NCBI RefSeq assembly: GCF_001881565.1
Contig: NZ_MPDJ01000003.1
Coordinates: 263,515 to 327,514, forward strand
Length of the DNA: 64,000 nucleotides
Reading direction: 5' to 3'
Source of the DNA: Eisenbergiella tayi
Lineage (GTDB): Bacteria; Bacillota; Clostridia; Lachnospirales; Lachnospiraceae
Under the pieces are notes generated by a model. It did not search any database. It was not told the DNA's origin and saw only the letters and a program-made list of their open reading frames with translations. The position numbers and the translations under genes are program-made. Of this stretch, positions 26,895 through 36,631 are shown one piece after another (positions within the stretch are counted from its first letter, which is position 1; the number at the start of each line of letters is the position of its first letter).

Positions 26895-29800
26895 ATGGCA
26901 AGGAAAATGAAAACCATGGATGGTAACCATGCAGCAGCTCATGCGTCATATGCATTTACAGATGTTGCGGCTATCTATCCTATCACCCCTTCTTCACCCA
27001 TGGCGGAAGCTACGGATGAGTGGGCAACAGCAGACAGAAAGAATATGTTCGGCCAGATCGTGCACATCACAGAGATGCAGTCTGAAGCAGGTGCGGCAGG
27101 TGCCGTTCACGGATCTTTGGCAGCAGGCGCTCTGACAACTACCTACACGGCATCCCAGGGTCTGCTTCTTATGATTCCTAACCTTTACAAAATTGCCGGC
27201 GAGCAGCTCCCCGGTGTTTTCAATGTTTCAGCGAGAGCAATCGCATCTCATGCACTGAGCATTTTCGGTGATCATTCCGACGTATATGCATGCCGCCAGA
27301 CCGGCTGTGCAATGCTTTGCGAAAGCAGCGTACAGGAAGTTATGGACCTGACTGCAGTAGCACATCTTGCAGCTATTAAGGGAAGCATTCCTTTCATTAA
27401 CTTCTTCGACGGCTTCCGTACATCTCATGAAATCCAGAAGATTGAAACCTGGGATTACGAAGACCTGAAGGATATGGTAGATATGGATGCCGTTGACGCA
27501 TTCCGTAAGAAAGCGCTGAATCCTAACCATCCCTGTCAGAGAGGTTCCGCTCAGAACCCTGATATCTTCTTCCAGGCAAGAGAAGCAAGCAATCCTTATT
27601 ATGATGCTCTTCCCGGAATTGTTCAGACATATATGGACAAGGTTAATGAAAAAATCGGAACAGATTATAAGCTGTTCAACTACTATGGCGCAGAAGATGC
27701 TGAGCACGTAATCGTTGCTATGGGTTCTGTAAATGATACCATTGAAGAAACCATCGATTACATGATCAAGACAACAGGCGCTAAGGTTGGTGTTGTTAAG
27801 GTTCGTCTGTACAGACCTTTCTGTGCGGATGCGCTGATCGATGCTATTCCTGAAACCGTTAAGCAGATTACCGTACTTGACAGAACCAAAGAGCCCGGCG
27901 CACAGGGTGAACCCCTTTACCTTGATGTTGTGGCAGCTCTGAAGGATTCCAAGTTTGATGCGGTTCCGGTATTCACAGGACGTTACGGCCTGGGCTCCAA
28001 AGATACCACTCCCGCACAGATCGTTGCTGTATATGCTAATTCCGAGAAGAAGAAATTCACTATCGGTATCGAAGATGATGTTACCAACCTGTCCCTGAAG
28101 CTGGGCGCTGAGCTGGTTACAACTCCCGAAGGAACCACCAACTGTAAGTTCTGGGGTCTGGGCGCAGACGGTACTGTAGGCGCTAACAAGAACTCCATTA
28201 AGATCATTGGTGATAACACCGATATGTATGCACAGGCATACTTTGATTATGACTCCAAGAAGTCCGGCGGCGTTACCATGTCCCATTTACGTTTCGGACA
28301 TTCCAAGATTAAATCCACTTACCTGATCCGTCAGGCTAACTTCGTTGCATGCCACAATCCTGCTTATGTACGTAAGTACAATATGGTTCAGGAACTGGTT
28401 GACGGCGGTACTTTCCTGCTGAACTGCGCATGGAATGCAGAAGAACTGGACAAGCACCTTCCCGGACAGATGAAGAAATTCATCGCTGACCACAATATCA
28501 ACTTCTACACCATCGACGGTGTTAAGATTGGTATCGAAACCGGCATGGGCCCCACACGTATCAACACCATCCTTCAGTCCGCATTCTTCGAACTGACCGG
28601 AATCATTCCTGCTGAGAAGGCAAATGAACTGATGAAGGCAGCTGCAAAGGCTACTTACGGACGTAAGGGCGAAGACGTTGTTATGAAGAACTGGGCTGCT
28701 ATCGATGCAGGCGCCAAGGGCGTTGTTAAGGTAGAAGTACCTGAAAGCTGGAAGAACTGCGAAGATGAAGGCCTTGATTACGCAGTGGTAAGTGGAGACA
28801 GAAAAGATGTAGTTGACTTCGTTAACAATATCCAGACCAAGGTAAGCGCTCAGGAAGGCAATACGCTGCCTGTATCCGCATTCAAGGATTATGCAGACGG
28901 CTCCACTCCTTCCGGATCTTCCGCTTATGAGAAGAGAGGTATTGCTGTTAATGTTCCCACATGGGATCCTTCCAAGTGTATCCAGTGTAACTTCTGTTCC
29001 TATGTATGTCCTCATGCTGTAATCCGTCCTGCTGTTATGACAGAAGACGAAGCTGCCAAGGCTCCTGAAGGAATGAAGATGCTTGATATGACCGGAATGC
29101 CCGGAAAGAAATTCGCTGTTACCGTTTCCGTACTTGACTGTACCGGATGTGGATCCTGTGCGAATGTTTGTCCCGGCATGAGAGGTGAAAAGGCTCTGAC
29201 CATGAATCCTCTTGAAACACAGCTTTCCGAGGAGAAGATGTTCAATTATGGACAGTCCGTATCCGAGAAGCCTGAAGTTCTTGAGAAATTCAAAGAGACT
29301 TCCGTTAAGGGATCTCAGTTCAAGCAGCCTCTGCTTGAGTTCTCCGGAGCTTGTGCAGGATGTGGTGAGACACCTTATGCTAAATTGATTACCCAGCTGT
29401 TCGGTGACAGAATGTACATTGCAAATGCAACAGGCTGTTCCTCCATCTGGGGCAACTCTTCACCGAGTACACCTTATACCGTAAACAAAGCAGGCAGAGG
29501 ACCCGCTTGGGATAACTCCCTGTTTGAAGACAATGCTGAGTTCGGTATGGGTATGCTTCTCGCTCAGAACGCTATCAGAGGCGGACTGAAAGAAAAGGTT
29601 GAAGATGTACTTGCCAATACCGCAGACGAAGCTGTTAAGGCTGCATGCCAGGAATACCTGGATACCTATAACAGCGGCGTTACCAACGGACCTGCAACTG
29701 ATAAACTGGTAGCAGCTCTGGAAGGACAGGATTGCGGAACATGCCAGGATATCGTTAAGAATAAAGATTTCCTGTCCAAGAAGTCCCAGTGGGTATTCGG

Positions 29801-30428
29801 TGGTGACGGATGGGCATATGATATCGGATTCGGCGGCGTTGACCATATCCTTGCCAGCGGAAAAGATATCAATGTTATGGTATTCAATACCGAAGTATAT
29901 TCCAATACAGGCGGACAGGCTTCCAAGGCTACACCTACCGGCGCTGTTGCACAGTTCGCAGCAGGCGGTAAAGAAGTGAAGCAGAAAGACCTTGCCGGTA
30001 TCGCAATGAGCTATGGTTATGTATATGTGGCACAGATTTCCATGGGTGCTGATTACAACCAGACCGTTAAGGCTATCGCAGAAGCAGAAGCTTATCCGGG
30101 ACCTTCCCTGATCATTGCTTACGCTCCTTGTATCAACCATGGTATCAAGAAGGGGATGAGCAAAGCTCAGACCGAAGAAAAACTGGCTGTAGAGACCGGT
30201 TACTGGAATATGTTCCGTTTCAACCCTGCTGCAGAGAAGAAATTCGTTCTTGACAGCAAGGCACCTACCAAGGATTTCCAGGAATTCATCGGCGGTGAAG
30301 TAAGATACACCTCCCTGGCTCTGAAGGATGCCGATAAGGCTTCAAGACTTCAGGATCAGGCAGCTGAGAATGCAAAAGAGAGATATGAATATCTGCAGAA
30401 GCTGCAGGTTCTGTACGGTGATAACTAA
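26895..30428 (+). CDS. nifJ: pyruvate:ferredoxin (flavodoxin) oxidoreductase
   Basis: 1177 residues, the length of single-chain clostridial PFOR. It oxidises pyruvate with CoA to acetyl-CoA, CO2 and reduced ferredoxin. The N-terminal domain starts MKTMDGNHAAAHASYAFTD; the middle holds two ferredoxin-like 4Fe-4S motifs, CIQCNFCSYVCPHAVIRP near residue 696 and CTGCGSCANVCPG near 749. The C-terminal part has CAGCGETPYAKL near 820 (proximal cluster) and the thiamine-diphosphate site GGDGWAYDIGFGG near 972. The start is an ATG behind AAAGGAAGG. Codon use is strongly biased and unlike the neighbours, as expected for a very highly expressed gene. The adjacent [FeFe] hydrogenase can take its electrons. 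Confidence 0.97.
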   Translation: MARKMKTMDGNHAAAHASYAFTDVAAIYPITPSSPMAEATDEWATADRKNMFGQIVHITEMQSEAGAAGAVHGSLAAGALTTTYTASQGLLLMIPNLYKIAGEQLPGVFNVSARAIASHALSIFGDHSDVYACRQTGCAMLCESSVQEVMDLTAVAHLAAIKGSIPFINFFDGFRTSHEIQKIETWDYEDLKDMVDMDAVDAFRKKALNPNHPCQRGSAQNPDIFFQAREASNPYYDALPGIVQTYMDKVNEKIGTDYKLFNYYGAEDAEHVIVAMGSVNDTIEETIDYMIKTTGAKVGVVKVRLYRPFCADALIDAIPETVKQITVLDRTKEPGAQGEPLYLDVVAALKDSKFDAVPVFTGRYGLGSKDTTPAQIVAVYANSEKKKFTIGIEDDVTNLSLKLGAELVTTPEGTTNCKFWGLGADGTVGANKNSIKIIGDNTDMYAQAYFDYDSKKSGGVTMSHLRFGHSKIKSTYLIRQANFVACHNPAYVRKYNMVQELVDGGTFLLNCAWNAEELDKHLPGQMKKFIADHNINFYTIDGVKIGIETGMGPTRINTILQSAFFELTGIIPAEKANELMKAAAKATYGRKGEDVVMKNWAAIDAGAKGVVKVEVPESWKNCEDEGLDYAVVSGDRKDVVDFVNNIQTKVSAQEGNTLPVSAFKDYADGSTPSGSSAYEKRGIAVNVPTWDPSKCIQCNFCSYVCPHAVIRPAVMTEDEAAKAPEGMKMLDMTGMPGKKFAVTVSVLDCTGCGSCANVCPGMRGEKALTMNPLETQLSEEKMFNYGQSVSEKPEVLEKFKETSVKGSQFKQPLLEFSGACAGCGETPYAKLITQLFGDRMYIANATGCSSIWGNSSPSTPYTVNKAGRGPAWDNSLFEDNAEFGMGMLLAQNAIRGGLKEKVEDVLANTADEAVKAACQEYLDTYNSGVTNGPATDKLVAALEGQDCGTCQDIVKNKDFLSKKSQWVFGGDGWAYDIGFGGVDHILASGKDINVMVFNTEVYSNTGGQASKATPTGAVAQFAAGGKEVKQKDLAGIAMSYGYVYVAQISMGADYNQTVKAIAEAEAYPGPSLIIAYAPCINHGIKKGMSKAQTEEKLAVETGYWNMFRFNPAAEKKFVLDSKAPTKDFQEFIGGEVRYTSLALKDADKASRLQDQAAENAKERYEYLQKLQVLYGDN

Positions 30429-30519
30429 TAACTGACCATGTAAGGGAAGTTTGCCGGACAGTATGTCATTACATGGCTGCTGTCCGGCAGCGGTACAAAA
30501 GCCGCGGACAAGATTAAAA

Positions 30520-30562
30520 ACATAAGCTGGCTTGGGATTGTCTCAAATCCAGCTTTGTTTTT
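30520..30562 (+). terminator. terminator after PFOR
   Basis: AAGCTGG (30524-30530) and CCAGCTT (30549-30555) enclose a smaller GGATT/AATCC stem and are followed by TGTTTTTAG. A second inverted repeat, TGCCGGACAG/CTGTCCGGCA, lies just upstream without a T-run. Confidence 0.7.
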
Positions 30563-30613
30563 AGACACACCAGTTAATTTTTTAACAATCAGAAAGAGGA
30601 TAAACAAAAGAAT

Positions 30614-32071
30614 ATGGGTATTGTATCTGATGACGCTACCATCTTAAAAATTAAGCACGAGGTACTCACTGAAGTGGCTAAGCTGGCGTTTGCCGGTGAA
30701 TTAGACGAGAAAAAAGATAACCTTCCTTATGAAATGATTCCCGGGCCCGAAGCGCGTTTCCGCTGCTGTATTTACAAGGAAAGGGAAATTATCAGACAGA
30801 GAGTCAGACTCGCAGAAGGAAAATGTCCTGGTACAAGAGAAAGCAGCAACATTGTGCAGGTTATCAACTCAGCCTGTGAGGAATGTCCTATTTCATCAGG
30901 CTACGTTGTAACCGACCTGTGCAGGGGATGCCTGGCAAAATCCTGTAAGCAGTCATGTAATTTCGGCGCCATAACTATCGGAGATAACCGTTCTTTCATC
31001 GATCAGGATAAGTGCAAGAGCTGCGGAAAATGTTCCCAGGCCTGTTCCTATTCGGCAATCGTAAAAATACAGAGACCCTGTATGAAGAGCTGCCCTGTAA
31101 GCGCGATCACCATGGATGAGCATGGAGTATGCCAGATCGACGAGTCCAAATGTATCCAGTGCGGACAGTGTATCCATAATTGTCCTTTTGGAGCCATCGC
31201 ATCCAAAACGAGTATTGTGGATGTCATTAATGAAATCCGTGCCGGGAAAAAGGTTGTGACCATGCTGGCGCCGGCCGGTGAAGGACAGTTTGGCGAAAAC
31301 ATTACCATGGCGAGCTGGAAGACTGCTATGAAGAAGCTCGGCTTTGCCGATTTCGTGGAAGTAGGCCTGGGCGGCGATATGACTGCAGCTTTTGAAGCGG
31401 AAGAATGGGCGGAAAACTTCAAGGAAGGCAAGAAAATGACCACCTCCTGCTGTCCCGCTTTTGTTAACTATATAAAGAAACATTTCCCTGAATTGGTAGA
31501 TAATATCTCCACCACAGTTTCCCCTATGTGCGCGGTATCCAGAATGCTGAAAGCTAAGGATCCTGAAGTTATTACCGTATTTATCGGGCCGTGCATCGGC
31601 AAAAAATCGGAAGCACAGGATAAGAGCATTAAAGGGAATGCGGACTATGTCCTGACCTTCGGGGAAATCCGTGCTATGATGCGTGCCAAAGGCGTAGAAC
31701 TGGAGCCGGAAGAGAATACCAGTCAGGAAGCCAGCGTATTCGGAAAACGCTTCGGCAATGGCGGCGGCGTGACCGAAGCCGTTGTGGAATGCCTGAAGGA
31801 AACCGGTGAAAGCACCGATATTAAGGTGGCAAAGTGCAGCGGTATTGCAGACTGCAAGAAAGCGCTCATGCTTCTCAAGCTGGGCAAGCTGCCGGAAGAT
31901 TTCATTGAGGGTATGATTTGTGAAGGCGGCTGTGTAGGCGGCCCCAGCCGGCATAAAGCAGCTTTGGCTGCCAAGAAAGACAGGGATAAACTGATTTCCC
32001 AGGCAGACGGAAGAGGCGTACATGAAAACCTGAAAAATTATAACATGGATTCTTTTTCCATGCACCGCTAG
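30614..32071 (+). CDS. monomeric [FeFe] hydrogenase (short, group B-like)
   Basis: 485 residues. The N-terminal half carries many cysteines for 4Fe-4S clusters: CEECPISSG near 94, CRGCLAKSCKQSC near 107, CKSCGKCSQACSYSAI near 136, CMKSCPVSAI near 156 and CIQCGQCIHNCPFGAI near 179. The C-terminal half has the three H-cluster motifs: L1 TSCCPAFV near 276, L2 GPCIGKKSEA near 326 and L3 CEGGCVGGP near 436, with all cluster-binding cysteines and the proton-transfer cysteine (first C of SCCP) present. L1 with AF in place of GW and L2 with GPC in place of MPC fit the poorly studied group B rather than CpI-type enzymes. It would evolve or sense hydrogen using ferredoxin from PFOR. The HydEFG maturases are not in the window. 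Confidence 0.88.
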   Translation: MGIVSDDATILKIKHEVLTEVAKLAFAGELDEKKDNLPYEMIPGPEARFRCCIYKEREIIRQRVRLAEGKCPGTRESSNIVQVINSACEECPISSGYVVTDLCRGCLAKSCKQSCNFGAITIGDNRSFIDQDKCKSCGKCSQACSYSAIVKIQRPCMKSCPVSAITMDEHGVCQIDESKCIQCGQCIHNCPFGAIASKTSIVDVINEIRAGKKVVTMLAPAGEGQFGENITMASWKTAMKKLGFADFVEVGLGGDMTAAFEAEEWAENFKEGKKMTTSCCPAFVNYIKKHFPELVDNISTTVSPMCAVSRMLKAKDPEVITVFIGPCIGKKSEAQDKSIKGNADYVLTFGEIRAMMRAKGVELEPEENTSQEASVFGKRFGNGGGVTEAVVECLKETGESTDIKVAKCSGIADCKKALMLLKLGKLPEDFIEGMICEGGCVGGPSRHKAALAAKKDRDKLISQADGRGVHENLKNYNMDSFSMHR

Positions 32072-32095
32072 GTACATTGCACCGCTAGGTACATT
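32062..32095. repeat. 17-bp tandem duplication over the hydrogenase stop codon
   Basis: The unit GCACCGCTAGGTACATT occurs twice back to back. The first copy contains the natural stop TAG; the second is downstream, so the protein is unaffected. Confidence 0.9.
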
Positions 32096-32140
32096 GACGG
32101 TCATATAATCCCGGTTATGGGACATGAATGATTTTTGCGG

Positions 32141-32173
32141 AAGGAGCTGGTAGTTTACTGGCTCCTTTCTTTA
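32141..32173 (+). terminator. terminator after the hydrogenase gene
   Basis: AAGGAGC (32141-32147) pairs with GCTCCTT (32161-32167), with an inner AGT/ACT extension, followed by TCTTTATATT. Confidence 0.8.
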
Positions 32174-32265
32174 TATTATAATGAATGTACATTTACTATA
32201 AAGAGCCAGTAGGATCCGCCGAAGGCGGTTCTGTTTATGGCCCGGGGAATGAGGGGGATTTATAA

Positions 32266-34020
32266 TTGAAAAAAGTACAGCCTGTGCAGAACACATTTTT
32301 TCCGGAGAGAAAACGGAAGCCGCCGCAGTTAAAGTGGAGTATGACCATTTTAATGCTGCTATGCTGGCTTTTGCCTCTGGCAATTCTCACCATGGCTATT
32401 TTAACCTATGTGTCCAACCGTTTTTCAGGTCAGATGAGGGAAAATATAGAAAAATCCATGGATACGGCTGTGGAAATATGTGAAATGAGGGTGGAGGCCG
32501 CGGTCCGGGTTTCGAGAAATGCTTCGTATATTCCTCAGATCAAGGAAAGCTGGAGACAGTACCAGAGTGACGGAAATCGTCTGGGACTGTATGAAAAGGT
32601 CACTACCTTCCTGGAACAGATGTACCGTTATGACAGCAGCTTTTTGAGTACAATCCTGTATTTTACAGAAGAACCGGATCGAATCTATTACAGCTACAGC
32701 AGCAATAATTACAGCAGCATTAAGGAATTCAGGAGCCAGGCAAGAGACAGTGTGGATCAGAAAGCAAAGGAAATAGATACCGGGATAGGCTGGGTGAATG
32801 AACAGGGACATTTATATATGGTGCGTAATATTATGACCCCGGTATACACGCCCTATGCGGTAATTGTCATGGATATCGACAAGGACAGCGTCTTTCAGAG
32901 CGTGGAGGGAGTTCCCTGGTATCTGGATTATGATGTCAGCATAGATGATGAGTGGGTGTTCGGCACCGGTTGGGCGGAGGATTTTATCAGCCGGCAGGAT
33001 ACGGAAAGAAACAGTGTATACCATGAAGAAGATGAAGTGGCCTATGTGACCTGTGAACGGAAAATGGACAATCATGTTATCCGTTATGTGGTGAAGATGG
33101 ACTACGACGCCATCCATTATGAGAAGGAGGCCATCCGGTATATCACCATCCTGATGATGGCGTTCACCCTTCCTCTTATATTCATTGTATTTTATTTCCT
33201 GTACAGGAAGGTTACCACGCCTGTACAGCGGCTGATTGACGTGGCTTCGGAAATCGAAAAGGGGCATTTCGGGGTAAAAATTGAAAAGAAAGAAACAAGC
33301 AGAGAATTTTTGTATCTGGACAATGCGTTCAACAGCATGTCGGATAAGCTGAAGAATCAGTTTGAACAGATTTATCTGGAGGAGCTGGCCCTGCGGGATG
33401 CGAATATCATGGCGCTCCAGTCCCAGATAAACCCGCATTTCCTCAATAATACCCTGGAAATCATCAACTGGGAGGCGAGGATGGAGGGCAATGATCGGGT
33501 GAGCAGCATGATCGAGGCGCTTTCCACCATGCTGGAGGCCACGATGGACAGGAAGAAGCAGCAGATGATACCTCTGTCTGAGGAAATCAGCTATGTGGAA
33601 GCCTATTGTTATATAATCAGACAGCGGTTCGGAGAGAAATTCCAGTTTGAAAAACAGATTGACCCTGAGCTTCTTCAGACGGAGGTTCCAAGGCTGATTA
33701 TACAGCCGATCATGGAAAATGCGGTGGAACATGGCCTGTCAGGGCGTGCGGGAAAGATTGTACTCCGTATTTATGCGGAGGAAGACAAGCTGAAAATAGC
33801 CATAATCAATGACGGGCTCATGTCAATAGAGGATAAAAGGAAAGTGGATAACCTCCTGGGCAGTGGGGAGGACGGCGGCGAGCAGCATTCCGTAAGCCTG
33901 GGCATCCGCAATGTGAACAAGAGACTTAAGATTATCTATGGCCTGGACTGCGGCTTGACAATAAAAAACGACAAAGAAGAATGTACGGTGAGCACAATAA
34001 CAGTCAAATTGCATAAATGA
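32266..34020 (+). CDS. YesM-type sensor histidine kinase
   Basis: 584 residues starting at TTG behind GAGGGGG. TM1 is at about 26-50 and TM2 at about 293-313, enclosing an extracellular sensor of ~240 residues. A HAMP domain follows (TTPVQRLIDVASEIEKGHFG), then the His_kinase block with the phospho-accepting H391 in LQSQINPHFLNNTLEII, and an HATPase domain with the N-box QPIMENAVEHGL. This is the sugar-sensing YesM class. Its YesN-type partner is at 37669, on the other side of a sugar-binding protein and two permeases. The kinase likely senses the sugar carried by that transporter. Confidence 0.92.
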   Translation: MKKVQPVQNTFFPERKRKPPQLKWSMTILMLLCWLLPLAILTMAILTYVSNRFSGQMRENIEKSMDTAVEICEMRVEAAVRVSRNASYIPQIKESWRQYQSDGNRLGLYEKVTTFLEQMYRYDSSFLSTILYFTEEPDRIYYSYSSNNYSSIKEFRSQARDSVDQKAKEIDTGIGWVNEQGHLYMVRNIMTPVYTPYAVIVMDIDKDSVFQSVEGVPWYLDYDVSIDDEWVFGTGWAEDFISRQDTERNSVYHEEDEVAYVTCERKMDNHVIRYVVKMDYDAIHYEKEAIRYITILMMAFTLPLIFIVFYFLYRKVTTPVQRLIDVASEIEKGHFGVKIEKKETSREFLYLDNAFNSMSDKLKNQFEQIYLEELALRDANIMALQSQINPHFLNNTLEIINWEARMEGNDRVSSMIEALSTMLEATMDRKKQQMIPLSEEISYVEAYCYIIRQRFGEKFQFEKQIDPELLQTEVPRLIIQPIMENAVEHGLSGRAGKIVLRIYAEEDKLKIAIINDGLMSIEDKRKVDNLLGSGEDGGEQHSVSLGIRNVNKRLKIIYGLDCGLTIKNDKEECTVSTITVKLHK

Positions 34021-34069
34021 TTTCCTGGGGAACAGAACAATAAAAGACAAATAATCACAATAGGAATCA

Positions 34070-34098
34070 TTAACCTTTACGCTGGATTGTTATATGAT
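34070..34098 (+). promoter_or_regulatory. promoter of the sugar-binding protein gene
   Basis: TTAACC (34070-34075) and TATGAT (34093-34098) are 17 bases apart in the gap between the kinase gene and the binding-protein gene. The moderate -35 fits dependence on the response regulator. Confidence 0.6.
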
Positions 34099-34147
34099 AA
34101 GTACAGATGAAAAACAAGTCATCCAAAACGAAAGGGAGGTTTCTTAG

Positions 34148-35539
34148 ATGAAAAGAAAATTATTAGCTTGTGTATTGGCATGTACGATGGCAGCTTCACT
34201 GGCAGGCTGCGGAAGCAGCGCGAGCCAGACAGCAAATGACTCCAAACCTGCGGAGTCCGTAGCGGCGGAACAGAGCCAGGCATCGGAGGAAAGCACACCG
34301 GCGGAGGAATCTGCGGCAGAAACCGGAGAGCTTGATGTCAAGAGCGGCACAACGCTGAATGTGACAACTACCTTCGCAGGCGAAGAAAGCAACGTACAGA
34401 ATTATCAGGATTCTGTGAAGAGATGGGAAGAAAAATACGGATGTACCGTAGCGGATTCCTCAGGAACAGCGGATGAAACCTTTAAGTCCCGTGTTATCTC
34501 CGACTTTGAGGCAGGCGCAGAACCGGATGTACTCTTTTACTTTAACGGAAATGACTCCAATCCCTTCGTAGAAGCGGGAAAGGTAGTTACCATAGACGAA
34601 ATCCGTTCCGTATATCCTGATTATGCATCCAACATGAAAGACGAAATGATTCCCGCATGTCCTGCAGACGGCAAACAGTATGCAGTTCCCTTCTATGGAT
34701 ACTGGGAAGGCATGTATGTAAATAAATCCGTATGTGAGCAGGCTGGCGTAGAGGTTCCCGGAGCAAATACCACATGGGATGAATTCCTGGAAATCTGCCA
34801 GACAATCAAGGATGCCGGATTTACACCTATTGCAGCATCCCTGGCAAAAGAGCCCCATTACTGGTTTGAGTTTTCCATTTACAACCATGATACCCCGGCT
34901 ACACATGCATCTGTCCCCGCTTCCCTGGATGACGCGGCAGGAAAGGCATGGGCTGCAGGACTGGGCGATATCAAGGATCTGTTTGAAAAAGGCTATTTCT
35001 CTGAAAATACAAATACCGCAGAAGCTTCTGAAGTATTCCAGAGCTTTATCGACGGAAAAGCAGCATTTTATGTAGATGGTTCCTGGAAAATGGGCGGTAT
35101 TGCGGAAGCAACGGATGACATTGATAACTTTACCGTAACCTTTGTTCCCGGCGCAAATGACCGTAAAGCAAGCGATATCATCAGCGGACTTTCTTCAGGC
35201 TGGTATATTACCAAAAAAGCATGGGACGATCCGGAAAAACGTGCGGCAGCCGTATCCTTTATCACTGACATGATTACTGATGAAAACGTATCCCTGTTCG
35301 CACAGACTGCAGCAACAGCCCTGAAAAACGGCGTTCAGCTGGATGAAGCTTCTCTGAATTCCCTGCAGAAAGACAGTCTTGTAATGATTAAAACAGCTAC
35401 CGGTGTTACCGATGCGGCACAGGATCTTTGCACACAGGAACAGAGAGCACCTATCTTTGACCATATGCCTGAAATCGTGACCGGCAGTGTCAGCATTGAA
35501 GATGCGATTTCCCAGGTACTTGAGAATATGAACGAATAA
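34148..35539 (+). CDS. sugar ABC transporter substrate-binding lipoprotein (family 1)
   Basis: 463 residues starting at an ATG behind AAAGGGAGG. The signal peptide ends at LAGC (lipid-carrying Cys at about 21), followed by a Ser/Ala/Glu-rich linker and a type 1 binding domain (SGTTLNVTTTFAGEESNV at its start). Typical C-terminal features are SGLSSGWYITKKAW and the repeated helices before the end. It works with the permeases at 35722 and 36632. As with the Lpl-type locus upstream, no ATPase gene is present, so a shared MsmX/MsmK-type ATPase is expected. The ligand is unknown. Confidence 0.93.
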   Translation: MKRKLLACVLACTMAASLAGCGSSASQTANDSKPAESVAAEQSQASEESTPAEESAAETGELDVKSGTTLNVTTTFAGEESNVQNYQDSVKRWEEKYGCTVADSSGTADETFKSRVISDFEAGAEPDVLFYFNGNDSNPFVEAGKVVTIDEIRSVYPDYASNMKDEMIPACPADGKQYAVPFYGYWEGMYVNKSVCEQAGVEVPGANTTWDEFLEICQTIKDAGFTPIAASLAKEPHYWFEFSIYNHDTPATHASVPASLDDAAGKAWAAGLGDIKDLFEKGYFSENTNTAEASEVFQSFIDGKAAFYVDGSWKMGGIAEATDDIDNFTVTFVPGANDRKASDIISGLSSGWYITKKAWDDPEKRAAAVSFITDMITDENVSLFAQTAATALKNGVQLDEASLNSLQKDSLVMIKTATGVTDAAQDLCTQEQRAPIFDHMPEIVTGSVSIEDAISQVLENMNE

Positions 35540-35598
35540 TCGGATGATATCCGGTGTTTGCGGAACTGTCATAAACATACGCAGACTATTAACAGCAC

Positions 35599-35633
35599 AA
35601 GGGCCGAAGGCTTTTCCTCCGGCCCTTTCATGA
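35599..35633 (+). terminator. hairpin / partial terminator after the binding-protein gene
   Basis: AAGGGCCG (35599-35606) pairs with CGGCCCTT (35620-35627), followed by TTCATG. The weak T-run suggests partial termination that favours the binding protein over the permeases. Confidence 0.7.
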
Positions 35634-35721
35634 AGAAAATAATGATGGAATGACGTAATAATAAAGCTGTAAAAAGATTTATATCGTCAGCGCCCGGCGA
35701 AACGGGCAGAGAGGTGTTGGT

Positions 35722-36615
35722 ATGAACAGTCAACCAAATATCTATAAAAATAAAAAACCTGTCTTTTTCTTCCTTCTCCCGGCTTTCCTTTTTCTGGCGC
35801 TGTACCTGTTTTACCCGTTTGTCAGAAACATCTTAAACAGCTTCCAGATTATCAAGGATTTGGGAGCGCCTGCAAAAGGATGGAATGACCCGATATATAA
35901 GAATTATGCAAAGCTGTTTACGGATAAGAACATGGGAATCGCCATGAAAAACACGCTTATCATGATTGTGGTAACGCTTTTGGGCCAGGTGGGAATCGCC
36001 CTGATTCTTTCCCTCATGGTGGATAATATTAAGAGGGGGGCCAAATTTTTCCGTATCGTTTACTTTTTTCCCATCGTAGTATCCGCTACCGCACTTGGTC
36101 TTTTGTTTAACCTGATTTTCCTGTATGACAAAGGTATGCTTAATCAGTTCCTGGGATTCTTCGGGGCGGATAAGCTGACGGACTGGAAGGATTCAGCCCA
36201 CGCAATGGTGACAATGCTGGTTCCGGTAATGTGGCAGTATGTAGGCTTTTACTTTATCATCCTGCTGACGGGACTTAACAATATTTCAGATGAATTATAT
36301 GAATCGGCGGCTATTGACGGCGCCACAACCTGGCAGAAGGTGAAATACATATCCCTGCCCCTGCTCCACAACGTTATCTGCACCTGCAGCGTCCTTGCTG
36401 TTACGGGCGCGCTGAAGGTATTCGATTTGCCCTGGATAATGCTGCCGAACGGCATGCCTATGGGAGAAACATGGCTGACCGGTACCTACATGTACTATTG
36501 GGCCTTCCAGGGAAAGGATATTGACTACAGTTGTACGGTGGCTATCGTTATCGTAATACTGGGAATCCTGCTTTCCAAGGTCGTGAACATGATTTTCAAA
36601 GAAAAAGATTATTAG
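35722..36615 (+). CDS. sugar ABC transporter permease (MalF type)
   Basis: 297 residues, about six membrane segments, first helix FFFLLPAFLFLALYLFYPF. The EAA loop is YESAAIDGATTWQKVKYISL near residues 193-212. The start is an ATG behind GAGAGGTG. It is followed after 16 bases by its partner permease. Confidence 0.93.
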   Translation: MNSQPNIYKNKKPVFFFLLPAFLFLALYLFYPFVRNILNSFQIIKDLGAPAKGWNDPIYKNYAKLFTDKNMGIAMKNTLIMIVVTLLGQVGIALILSLMVDNIKRGAKFFRIVYFFPIVVSATALGLLFNLIFLYDKGMLNQFLGFFGADKLTDWKDSAHAMVTMLVPVMWQYVGFYFIILLTGLNNISDELYESAAIDGATTWQKVKYISLPLLHNVICTCSVLAVTGALKVFDLPWIMLPNGMPMGETWLTGTYMYYWAFQGKDIDYSCTVAIVIVILGILLSKVVNMIFKEKDY

Positions 36616-36631
36616 GAAGGGGTATACAAAG

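Noticed and set aside
27228..29015. Two long minus-strand frames opposite PFOR (352 and 242 codons)
   Set aside because: They arise from the strong codon bias of PFOR; there are no ribosome binding sites or recognisable domains.
30953..32125. 390-codon minus-strand frame opposite the hydrogenase
   Set aside because: It is antisense to a gene with full H-cluster motifs; no supporting signals are seen.
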